In this document: positions 1-5,495 of the stretch, piece after piece
Layout: every line of letters begins with the position of its first letter
Position numbering within the stretch: the stretch's first letter is position 1
Source: Flavobacteriaceae bacterium
GTDB lineage: Bacteria; Bacteroidota; Bacteroidia; Flavobacteriales; Flavobacteriaceae
NCBI GenBank assembly: GCA_014763515.1
Contig: JACXVH010000109.1
Span: 1-5,495, forward strand
DNA length: 5,495 nucleotides
Direction of reading: 5' to 3'
Program-made: the position numbers and the translations under genes
Notes under the pieces: model-generated
The model's database searches: none
The model's input: only the letters and a program-made list of their open reading frames with translations
Told to the model about the DNA's origin: nothing

Positions 1-1
1 G

Positions 2-262
2 GAAACCTTTAAAGAGTATTGTGACATTTATAATATTAAACCTGAACAAGTATTATACATGGGCGATGACATTCCCGATTTTCACGTAATGAAATTGGTG
101 GGTTTACCAACGTGTCCGCAAAATGCTGCTCCTGAAATAAAAGGAATTTCAAAATATGTTTCTCATAAAGATGGCGGAAAAGGTTGCGTACGCGATGTAA
201 TTGAACAAGTAATGAAAGTACAGCATAAATGGATGGAACATTTTGATGCAAAATACGATTAG
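2..262 (+). CDS. kdsC: KdsC-like HAD phosphatase (3-deoxy-D-manno-octulosonate 8-phosphate phosphatase), C-terminal part
   Basis: The reading frame is open from base 2 to the TAG at 260-262 and gives the last 86 residues; the start lies upstream of the window. KdsC-family proteins have about 170 residues, so roughly half is present. The fragment has the HAD motif GDDIPD (fragment residues 21-26, the Mg-binding acidic pair), then GLPTCP, an NAAPEIK stretch, YVSHKDGGKGCVRDVIEQ and a KW near the C-terminus. This is the pattern of tetrameric C0-type HAD phosphatases of the KdsC/YrbI group, which remove phosphate from KDO-8-P in the cytoplasm during LPS inner-core synthesis. The nucleophile DxD motif and the catalytic lysine lie outside the window, so the exact substrate cannot be judged. 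Homologues acting on related 9-carbon sugars (KDN/NeuNAc phosphates) are a possible alternative. No terminator hairpin follows, so readthrough into the next gene is plausible. Confidence 0.88.
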   Translation, partial: ETFKEYCDIYNIKPEQVLYMGDDIPDFHVMKLVGLPTCPQNAAPEIKGISKYVSHKDGGKGCVRDVIEQVMKVQHKWMEHFDAKYD

Positions 263-264
263 TC

Positions 265-331
265 AATTTGTTTATTTGAGAATTTGAAAATGAGTTTATT
301 TACTTTTGACTTTTGACTTTAAACTTTTTAC
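265..331. repeat. Short degenerate tandem repeats in the intergenic gap
   Basis: The gap between the phosphatase and the prenyltransferase is almost entirely simple repeats. Bases 265-294 hold two copies of a unit beginning AATTTG and ending GAG (265-280 and 281-294), followed by TTTATTTAC, which echoes TTTATTTGAG at 271-280. Bases 304-331 hold four heptads in register: TTTTGAC, TTTTGAC, TTTAAAC, TTTTTAC. The first two are perfect and the last two degenerate. From memory, such AATTTGAAAATG and TTTTGAC tracts recur between genes of Flavobacterium genomes, but that was not checked here. Confidence 0.6.
275..308 (+). promoter_or_regulatory. Possible Bacteroidota-type promoter for the prenyltransferase operon
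   Basis: TACTTTTG at 301-308 fits the Bacteroidota -7 consensus TAnnTTTG. A TTTG at 275-278 lies 22 bases upstream, within the 17-23 base spacing reported for flavobacterial -33/-7 pairs. It would start transcription about 25-30 bases before the ATG at 342. The surrounding DNA is low-complexity and rich in TTTG, so a chance match is quite possible. Confidence 0.3.
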
Positions 332-341
332 TTACCAATTA

Positions 342-1277
342 ATGAACTTCCTAAAACTTATACGCATACAAAACCTTGCAATGATTGCTTTAATGCAATA
401 TGTATTTCGTTATACATTTATGAAAACGGCAACGTTTACAAAAATAACAGAAAGTTATAATTTTTTAGTTTTAAATCATTTTCAATTCTTTTTGTTGGTT
501 TTGTCTACTATACTAATAGCAGCTGCCGGTTATGTTATTAACGACATTATGGATCAAGAAACTGATGAAATTGCTAAAAAGCGAATCATAGGAGTTTCCA
601 TTTCTGAAAAAACTGCTTACAATTTATATGTTGGATTAAATATTTTTGGAGTTGGATTAGGTTTTTATTTATCAAATGTAATTGAAAAACCAAGTTTTGC
701 TTCTGTTTTTATTGTTATTGCAGCGCTATTGTATGTCTATTCTACAACATTAAAACAAATTGCTTTTTTAGGAAATGTAGTAGTTGCGGCAGTTTTATCT
801 TTTAGTATCATCATTTTAGGAATTTTTGATTTAGTTCCAATGATTTATGAAGGTAATAAAGAACAAATGATACAAACTTTCGGAATTCTAAAAGATTACG
901 CCATTTTTGCTTTTATCATTAATTTAATTCGCGAAATAGTTAAAGATGTTGAAGATACTGATGCTGATTACGCATCTGGAATTGCAACTTTACCGGTACT
1001 TATTGGAAAAAATAGAACTATGAAAATTGCTTTTGCTATAGGTATTATTGCAATCGCAACATTGACTTATTATATGAGTAAAAATCTTGCTCAATATGAT
1101 ATTGCCGTTTATTATTTAATACTATTTGTAGTGGCTCCACTCCTATTTTTTGTAATTAAATCTTGGTCAGCAAAAACTCAAAAAGATTTTAAAAACTTAA
1201 GTTTGCTTTTAAAGATAGTTTTACTATTTGGTATTTTTTCTATTTGGATTATTACTTACGCTATTACAAATGCTTAG
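342..1277 (+). CDS. UbiA-family prenyltransferase, digeranylgeranylglyceryl phosphate synthase-like
   Basis: An integral membrane protein of 311 residues, a normal UbiA length, with about eight or nine hydrophobic helices. It has both aspartate-rich motifs that bind Mg and the prenyl diphosphate: NDIMDQETD (residues 67-75), followed by KKR, and KDVEDTDAD (201-209), followed by GIATLPVLIGK. These place it in the UbiA superfamily; flavobacterial members of this shape are usually annotated geranylgeranylglycerol-phosphate geranylgeranyltransferase, which adds a second prenyl chain to a glycerol-phosphate ether. Motif content does not fix the substrate, and another isoprenoid acceptor is possible. 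The frame stays open upstream to a TTG at 306, but that start lies in the heptad repeat. The ATG at 342 gives the usual UbiA beginning MNFLKLIRIQN, so I chose it. There is no Shine-Dalgarno sequence. The end overlaps maf by 8 bases. Confidence 0.87.
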   Translation: MNFLKLIRIQNLAMIALMQYVFRYTFMKTATFTKITESYNFLVLNHFQFFLLVLSTILIAAAGYVINDIMDQETDEIAKKRIIGVSISEKTAYNLYVGLNIFGVGLGFYLSNVIEKPSFASVFIVIAALLYVYSTTLKQIAFLGNVVVAAVLSFSIIILGIFDLVPMIYEGNKEQMIQTFGILKDYAIFAFIINLIREIVKDVEDTDADYASGIATLPVLIGKNRTMKIAFAIGIIAIATLTYYMSKNLAQYDIAVYYLILFVVAPLLFFVIKSWSAKTQKDFKNLSLLLKIVLLFGIFSIWIITYAITNA

Positions 1278-1851
1278 AGAGAAATTAAAATATAAACAAA
1301 TTATTTTAGCTTCTGGTTCACCTAGAAGACAACAATTCTTTAAAGAATTAGATATTGATTTTGAGATTCGTTTAAAAGAAGTTGAAGAAATTTATCCTGA
1401 ACATTTAAAAGCATCAGCAATAACAAATTTCTTAGCCGAATTAAAAGCTAATGCTTTCACTGAAATAGCCGATAACGAAATTATCATTACAAGCGATACA
1501 ATTGTTTGGCACGAAAATAAAGCTTTAGGAAAACCAAAAGATTATAACGATGCTTTTAATATGTTACAATCGATGAGTGGAAAAACCCATCAAGTTATTA
1601 CATCTGTTTGCTTTAAAACTTCAAATTCAATTGATACATTTTACGAAGTAACCAAAGTTAGTTTCAAAAACCTTTCGAATGAAGCTTTACATTATTATTT
1701 AGAAACCTACAAACCATTTGACAAAGCAGGTGCTTACGGAATTCAAGAATGGATAGGATTAGTAGGAATAGATAAAATTGAAGGTTCTTATGCAAATGTT
1801 GTAGGAATGCCAATTGATAAAGTTTATGATAAATTATTAGAATATGTTTAA
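1270..1851 (+). CDS. maf: Maf nucleotide pyrophosphatase (dTTP/UTP pyrophosphatase, YhdE type)
   Basis: A 193-residue cytoplasmic protein of full Maf length. Maf proteins hydrolyse non-canonical or excess nucleoside triphosphates to the monophosphate and pyrophosphate, and are linked to septum formation when overproduced. Visible motifs in order: ASGSPRR (residues 14-20, phosphate-binding loop), SDTIV (75-79, metal-binding acidic residue), LGKP (86-89), SGKTHQV (103-109), DKAGAYGIQ (151-159) and GSYANVVGMP (172-181). The DKAGAYGIQ form marks the YhdE dTTP/UTP subfamily rather than the YceF m7GTP subfamily. The first position of SDTIV is serine where alanine is common, a mild change. The open frame extends upstream to 1228, but those residues are out-of-frame UbiA coding sequence. 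The ATG at 1270 sits just before the family's conserved start and overlaps the UbiA stop by 8 bases, which suggests translational coupling. Confidence 0.95.
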   Translation: MLREKLKYKQIILASGSPRRQQFFKELDIDFEIRLKEVEEIYPEHLKASAITNFLAELKANAFTEIADNEIIITSDTIVWHENKALGKPKDYNDAFNMLQSMSGKTHQVITSVCFKTSNSIDTFYEVTKVSFKNLSNEALHYYLETYKPFDKAGAYGIQEWIGLVGIDKIEGSYANVVGMPIDKVYDKLLEYV

Positions 1852-2380
1852 GATAATTGAAAATCCGTATTTACACGAAGAAATTTTAACATTAATAGTT
1901 ATTTTAGTTTTTTTAATTCTAAAATCTATTATTGCAAAAATTGTAAAAAGATATGCTAAAATAAATCAAGCATTAGAGCATCGTACCAATCTAATAATCA
2001 AATATATAAATATTCTTTTAGGTGTCTTAGCAATTTTAAGCATAGTAATTATTTGGGGTGTTAAAAGAGATCAAATATTTCTTTTTATATCTTCTGTTTT
2101 TGCTGTCGTAGGGGTTGCTTCATTTGCACAATGGTCAATTTTAAGTAATATTACAGCTGGAGTTATCCTTTTCTTTTCTTACCCCTTTAAAATAGGCGAT
2201 GTTATCAAAATTCATGATAAAGATTTTCCTATTGAAGCTGAAATTGAAGACATTAAGGCTTTTTACATTTTACTAAAAACAATAGATGGAGAAACCATAA
2301 CGTATCCTAACAATCTATTGATGCAAAAAGGGATTTCAGTTATCAAAAAGCATAAGGAAAATAGCGAATTTACAGACTAA
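1844..2380 (+). CDS. Short MscS-type mechanosensitive channel protein
   Basis: A 178-residue membrane protein. Hydrophobic segments lie at about residues 12-33, 50-71 and 77-110. The third merges into an MscS pore-and-beta-domain pattern: a small-residue-rich helix (VFAVVGVASFAQWSILSNIT), then GVILFFSYPFKIGDVIKI (106-123), EAEIEDIKAFYILLKTIDGETITYPNNLLMQ in segments (131-161), ending soon after GISVIK. These match the MscS pore helix, the GD.V beta-domain entry and the PN..L motif. E. coli MscS has 286 residues; this protein stops after the beta domain and lacks the C-terminal alpha/beta cage. There is no frameshift, and similarly short flavobacterial MscS proteins are familiar to me, so this is probably a natural minimal form. 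The role would be release of solutes during hypo-osmotic shock. The start ATG overlaps the maf stop by 8 bases; a hairpin terminator follows 20 bases after its stop. Confidence 0.88.
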   Translation: MFKIIENPYLHEEILTLIVILVFLILKSIIAKIVKRYAKINQALEHRTNLIIKYINILLGVLAILSIVIIWGVKRDQIFLFISSVFAVVGVASFAQWSILSNITAGVILFFSYPFKIGDVIKIHDKDFPIEAEIEDIKAFYILLKTIDGETITYPNNLLMQKGISVIKKHKENSEFTD

Positions 2381-2399
2381 TCAATTCATAAAAAAATTT

Positions 2400-2429
2400 A
2401 AAAAGGAAGTATTTTGACTTCCTTTTTTT
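2400..2429 (+). terminator. Rho-independent terminator after the MscS gene
   Basis: A perfect 11-bp stem (2400-2410 AAAAAGGAAGT paired with 2417-2427 ACTTCCTTTTT) encloses a 6-base loop ATTTTG and continues into a T run ending at 2429. The A run on the left side makes it symmetric, so it could also act on the minus strand. It separates the left operon from the deacetylase unit. Confidence 0.85.
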
Positions 2430-2436
2430 AATTTTG
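2429..2436 (+). promoter_or_regulatory. Possible -7 promoter element for the deacetylase-symporter unit
   Basis: TAATTTTG matches TAnnTTTG exactly and lies directly against the terminator's T run, about 18 bases before the ATG at 2455. The only TTTG upstream is in the terminator loop (2413-2416), with a 12-base spacer that is shorter than the usual 17-23, so the -33 element is poor. If it is real, transcription would start around 2440-2445, which excludes the in-frame starts at 2434 and 2437. Confidence 0.3.
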
Positions 2437-2454
2437 ATGAAACCCAAAGAAAAA

Positions 2455-4896
2455 ATGATAAAAAAAATAAGCTTTATAGCAATTTTAATAACTACAACAC
2501 TATTTGCCCAAACTCCAAAAAAGCTAAATTCTAACGAAATTTACGAGAAGGTTCAAAAACTTAACTTTCTAGGAAAAGTTTTATATGTTGCCGCACATCC
2601 AGACGATGAAAACACAAAACTCATCACCTATTTTTCAAATCATTATCATGCTAATACAGCTTATTTATCTTTGACTCGTGGCGATGGCGGACAAAATTTA
2701 ATTGGCCCAGAATTAAGAGAAAAACTTGGAGCAATTAGAACACAAGAACTATTGGCTGCTAGAAGAATTGATGGCGGTACACAATATTTTACAAGAGCAA
2801 ATGATTTTGGATACAGTAAAGAACCTAATGAAACCTTTTCAATTTGGAATAAAAAAGAAGTCCTTGCAGATGTTGTTCAAGCAATGGAAAATTTTCAACC
2901 TGATATTGTAATTAACCGTTTCGATTATAGAACTCCAGGAACTACTCACGGACATCATACTGCTTCAGCTATGTTGAGTTTAGAAACATACGATTTACTT
3001 AAAATAAAACCAAAACGTTTGTTCTTTAATACTTCTTGGTGGTTTTATGGAAGTGAAGAAAAATTTAATAAAGCCGATAAATCTAAATTATTGTCTATAA
3101 ATGCCAACGTTTACTATCCTATTTTAGGAAAAAGTAATCATGAAATTGCTGCTTTAAGTCGTAGTCAACATAAATGTCAAGGCTTTGGAACTATTGGAAC
3201 ACGTGGAGACGATTTAGAATATTTAGAATTAATTAAAGGAAATTTACCATCTAAAGATAATTTATTTGAAGGAATAGACACTTCTTGGAACCGAATTAAA
3301 GGAGGAAACGAAATTGCTAAAATTTTACTACCTATTCAAGAAAACTTCAATTTTAAAAATCCAGCTTCGCATTTAGCTCAGTTGGTTAAAGCATACCAAT
3401 TGATTCAGAATCTTGAAGACGAACATTGGAAAAAAATTAAAACTGAAGAAATAAAATCAATCATTGAAGCTTGTGCTGGTTTGTATTTAGAAGCTATTAG
3501 TTCAGTAGAATTAGCAACACCAAATTCAAATATCGAAATTTCTATCGAAGCAATAAACAGAAGTGATGCAACAATTAAATTAAATACTGTTCTCTTCTTA
3601 AACCAAAACAACCAAAACGTTAATATTCAATTAAATAATAACGAAAAATACACCAAAAACTTTGAATTTAAAATTCCAGAAAATTGGCCTTTATCAAATT
3701 TATTTTGGTTAAATGAGCCACAACAAAATGGTTTATATACCGTTTCAAATTCTGCTTTAAGAAATTTACCTGAATTAAATAACTCATTTCCAGTAGTTTT
3801 CGAATTAGAGATTGAAAATCAAAAGATTAATATTACAAAAAATCTAACATTTAAGAAGAATGAACCTAATGAAGGAGAAACTTATAACCCATTTGTTGTT
3901 GCTCCCAAATTTGCTGTAGAACTTACTTCTAATGTATATGTTTTTAGTGCTAATCAAACAAAAGAAGTTCAAGTAAAAGTTACAGCTTTTGAAGATAATG
4001 CGTCAGGATATGTTAGTTTGCAATTACCTAAAGGTTGGATTTCTGATGTTAAAAAAATACCTACTGCAGTTGTTGGCAAAAACGAATCTTTCTTAGTAAG
4101 TTTCAATGTTACCTCTCCAGGTTTTGATTCTGAAGTAAATATTAAAGCAATTGTAGAATCAAATGATAAAATTTACGATAAATCATTAATTCAAATCGAT
4201 TACAAACATATTCCAAAACAAACTATTCTTGAAAATTCTGTAGCTAAGTTTGTAAATTTAGATATAAAAACTACTGGAAAAAATATAGGCTACATTATGG
4301 GGGCTGGCGATGAGGTTGGTAAAAATTTAGAAAACCTAGATTATAAGGTTACGTATATAAACCCAAAAGAAATTACGATCGAAAACCTTAAAAAATTTGA
4401 TGCTGTTATTGTAGGAATTAGAGCATTTAATGTATTAGAAGAGTTAAAATATAAAAACAAAATTCTTTTTGAATATGTTAATCAAGGTGGTAATGTAATA
4501 GTTCAATACAACACAACTAACAATTTACTAACTAACAATTTAGCCCCTTATTCAATTTTACTTTCAAGAGACCGTGTTACCAATGAAAATGCTGAAGTTA
4601 AATTTTTACAGCCAAACCATCCTGTATTAAATTCTCCTAATAAAATAACTTCAAAAGATTTTGAAGGTTGGGTACAAGAAAGAGGCTTATATTTTCCTAA
4701 TAAATGGGATAATGAATTTATTCCTATATTAGCCATGCATGATAACGGCGAAGAAGAAACCAAAGGAAGTTTACTTATAGCCAAATATGGAAAAGGAAAT
4801 TACATTTACACCGGAATTTCATTCTTTAGAGAATTACCCGAAGGAGTAAGTGGCGCTTATAAATTATTGGCAAATTTAATAGCATTAAAACAATGA
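2455..4896 (+). CDS. Secreted PIG-L family deacetylase with NEW3-like and GAT-like C-terminal domains
   Basis: An 813-residue exported protein. Residues 1-18 form a signal peptide (MIKK, hydrophobic core, LFA before QTPKK; no lipobox cysteine). Residues 40-270 are a PIG-L/LmbE zinc-dependent N-deacetylase domain: AHPDDE (47-52) supplies H48 and D51 as zinc ligands and D50 as general base, and HGHH (165-168) supplies H168 as the third ligand. The family removes acetyl groups from GlcNAc-type sugars; here the substrate is unknown. Residues 350-600 look beta-rich, with a NEW3-like Ig segment at about 485-585. Residues 608-813 resemble a class I glutamine-amidotransferase/ThuA-like fold (GYIMGAGDE, FDAVIVGIRAFN, GGNVIVQYN, DFEGWVQERGLYFP, GKGNYIYTGISFFRELP) with no cysteine at the expected elbow. 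The length is typical of large Bacteroidota PIG-L proteins, not of bacillithiol BshB. In-frame starts at 2434 (TTG) and 2437 (ATG) touch the terminator and a -7-like box; ATG 2455 gives a cleaner signal peptide. The stop overlaps the next ATG. Confidence 0.9.
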   Translation: MIKKISFIAILITTTLFAQTPKKLNSNEIYEKVQKLNFLGKVLYVAAHPDDENTKLITYFSNHYHANTAYLSLTRGDGGQNLIGPELREKLGAIRTQELLAARRIDGGTQYFTRANDFGYSKEPNETFSIWNKKEVLADVVQAMENFQPDIVINRFDYRTPGTTHGHHTASAMLSLETYDLLKIKPKRLFFNTSWWFYGSEEKFNKADKSKLLSINANVYYPILGKSNHEIAALSRSQHKCQGFGTIGTRGDDLEYLELIKGNLPSKDNLFEGIDTSWNRIKGGNEIAKILLPIQENFNFKNPASHLAQLVKAYQLIQNLEDEHWKKIKTEEIKSIIEACAGLYLEAISSVELATPNSNIEISIEAINRSDATIKLNTVLFLNQNNQNVNIQLNNNEKYTKNFEFKIPENWPLSNLFWLNEPQQNGLYTVSNSALRNLPELNNSFPVVFELEIENQKINITKNLTFKKNEPNEGETYNPFVVAPKFAVELTSNVYVFSANQTKEVQVKVTAFEDNASGYVSLQLPKGWISDVKKIPTAVVGKNESFLVSFNVTSPGFDSEVNIKAIVESNDKIYDKSLIQIDYKHIPKQTILENSVAKFVNLDIKTTGKNIGYIMGAGDEVGKNLENLDYKVTYINPKEITIENLKKFDAVIVGIRAFNVLEELKYKNKILFEYVNQGGNVIVQYNTTNNLLTNNLAPYSILLSRDRVTNENAEVKFLQPNHPVLNSPNKITSKDFEGWVQERGLYFPNKWDNEFIPILAMHDNGEEETKGSLLIAKYGKGNYIYTGISFFRELPEGVSGAYKLLANLIALKQ

Positions 4897-5000
4897 TTGG
4901 CAACAAAAAACATCAATGGAAAAAAAGTTATACGATAGTATTATTACTAAATGCGCTTTATATTTTGCTTTTTTATTTATTAATGGAAATTTATTCATAA
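4893..5000 (+). CDS. Small single-helix membrane protein, 35 residues, possible symporter subunit
   Basis: The ATG at 4893 overlaps the deacetylase stop as ATGA, and the frame runs 35 codons to TAA at 4998-5000. The protein starts MIGNKKHQWKKSYT, a basic, soluble N-terminus. One hydrophobic helix follows at about residues 13-31 (TIVLLLNALYILLFYLLM), and it ends EIYS. The positive-inside rule puts the N-terminus in the cytoplasm. The symporter ATG lies one base past the stop, so the ORF fills the gap exactly, which argues that it is translated. Some sodium:solute symporters have small membrane partners encoded just upstream (YhdT/PanF and DUF4212 types with one to two helices). This protein is shorter, and I cannot assign it to a named family. 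Its role as an accessory subunit is inference from position and topology. It could also be a chance ORF that only couples translation. Confidence 0.65.
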   Translation: MIGNKKHQWKKSYTIVLLLNALYILLFYLLMEIYS

Positions 5001-5001
5001 T

Positions 5002-5495
5002 ATGGAAAGTTTAGATTGGATTGTTTTAATCTGTACGCTACTTTTCATAGTGGCTTATGGAGCCTTAAAAACGAAAGGAAGCGAAAATGTAAAAGACTAT
5101 CTTTTAGATAACAATGAAACCCCTTGGTTTACTGTAGGTATTTCAGTAATGGCAACTCAAGCCAGTGCTATTACTTTTTTATCTACTCCAGGTCAAGCCT
5201 ATCACGACGGTATGGGATTTGTGCAATTCTATTTTGGTTTACCAATAGCCATGATTGTAATTGCTTACACTTTTATTCCTATTTATCATAAACTTAAAGT
5301 ATATACAGCTTATGAATATTTAGAAGAACGTTTTGATGTAAAAACGCGCTCTTTAGCTGCTATTTTATTTTTAATTCAACGCGGATTAGGTACAGGATTA
5401 ACTATTTATGCTCCTTCAATTATATTATCAGCCTTATTAGGATGGAATCTAACCATGCTAAATATTGTAATTGGAATTTTAGTTATCGTTTATAC
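5002..5495 (+). CDS. Sodium:solute symporter (SSS family), N-terminal part
   Basis: The frame is open from ATG 5002 to the window end and gives the first 164 residues; SSS proteins usually have about 480-560. The protein begins with a short outside segment and helix (residues 5-21), then a charged loop (KTKGSENVKDYLLDNNETPWF), the unwound first core helix region (VGISVMATQASAITFLSTPG, 45-64), and further helices at about 76-95, 116-128, 133-147 and 152-164 onward. YTAYEYLEERF (101-111) is a hallmark of the SSS family, which includes SGLT, PutP and sialic acid transporters. These inner-membrane proteins use the sodium gradient to import sugars, amino acids or acids. The solute cannot be read from this part. 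The gene follows the small membrane protein by one base and the deacetylase before that, so a deacetylated sugar or acetate-like product is a possible substrate. That is inference. Confidence 0.92.
   Translation, partial: MESLDWIVLICTLLFIVAYGALKTKGSENVKDYLLDNNETPWFTVGISVMATQASAITFLSTPGQAYHDGMGFVQFYFGLPIAMIVIAYTFIPIYHKLKVYTAYEYLEERFDVKTRSLAAILFLIQRGLGTGLTIYAPSIILSALLGWNLTMLNIVIGILVIVY

Noticed and set aside
36..266. Minus-strand open frame of 76 codons opposite the phosphatase gene
   Set aside because: It lies over a clearly recognisable KdsC-like coding region and has no family-like motifs. It is a shadow of that gene.
306..341. TTG start at 306 extending the prenyltransferase by 12 residues
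   Set aside because: The added residues come from the TTTTGAC heptad tract, and the ATG at 342 gives the usual UbiA N-terminus.
1228..1269. Upstream extension of maf by 14 residues
   Set aside because: The extension overlaps the end of the UbiA coding region in another frame, is purely hydrophobic and does not belong to the Maf fold. ATG 1270 fits the family start.
2726..2911. Plus-strand 61-codon frame inside the deacetylase gene
   Set aside because: It lies wholly within the conserved PIG-L domain in another frame and has no recognisable features.
3405..3611. Minus-strand 68-codon frame inside the deacetylase gene
   Set aside because: It is antisense to a well-supported coding region and has no motif; its length is ordinary for AT-rich antisense sequence.
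4516..4545. Tandem 15-base repeat (12 identical bases ACTAACAATTTA) encoding TNNLL/TNNLA
   Set aside because: It is in frame and falls in a variable loop between GGNVIVQYN and the PYSILLSRDRVT stretch. It is most likely a small local duplication or chance similarity, not a functional repeat.
4548..4784. Minus-strand 78-codon frame inside the deacetylase gene
   Set aside because: It is antisense to the strongly motif-like DFEGWVQERGLYFP region, whose constraint explains the open frame.
1..5495. Mobile element, CRISPR array, tRNA/rRNA or riboswitch
   Set aside because: I found no transposase or integrase motifs, long inverted repeats, regularly spaced repeats or RNA gene signatures. Nearly all bases are accounted for by the coding regions, and the two gaps are under 100 bases.

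Overview
This window most likely comes from a member of the Flavobacteriaceae (Bacteroidota), probably Flavobacterium or a close relative. The DNA is very AT-rich. The start codons lack Shine-Dalgarno sequences and have A/T-rich leaders. Two candidate -7 boxes fit the Bacteroidota TAnnTTTG consensus. The protein set (KdsC-like HAD phosphatase, UbiA prenyltransferase, Maf, short MscS channel, long secreted PIG-L protein, sodium:solute symporter) is typical of that family. All genes are on the + strand, and both window ends cut through a gene.

Layout, left half (1-2430): the C-terminal half of a KdsC-like phosphatase ends at 262. A 79-base gap follows, made of short degenerate repeats and holding a possible promoter. 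Then come three tightly packed genes: a UbiA prenyltransferase resembling digeranylgeranylglyceryl phosphate synthase (342-1277), the nucleotide pyrophosphatase Maf (1270-1851) and a minimal MscS-type channel (1844-2380). Both junctions overlap by exactly 8 bases. A strong hairpin terminator at 2400-2429 closes the unit. The shared theme is loosely the cell envelope (LPS sugar, membrane lipid, osmotic release) plus nucleotide housekeeping.

Layout, right half (2430-5495): a secreted 813-residue PIG-L deacetylase with Ig-like (NEW3-like) and degenerate glutamine-amidotransferase-like domains (2455-4896) overlaps, by ATGA, a 35-codon single-helix membrane protein (4893-5000) that automated callers could easily miss. 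One base later starts a sodium:solute symporter (5002 to the window end). This compact arrangement suggests a functional unit: deacetylation of a sugar-like substrate outside the cytoplasm, followed by sodium-coupled uptake, with the tiny protein as a possible symporter subunit. That link is inference.

I see no mobile elements, CRISPR arrays, tRNA or rRNA genes, and no sign of horizontal transfer. The region looks like ordinary flavobacterial chromosome. The least-described element is the 35-residue protein between the deacetylase and the symporter.
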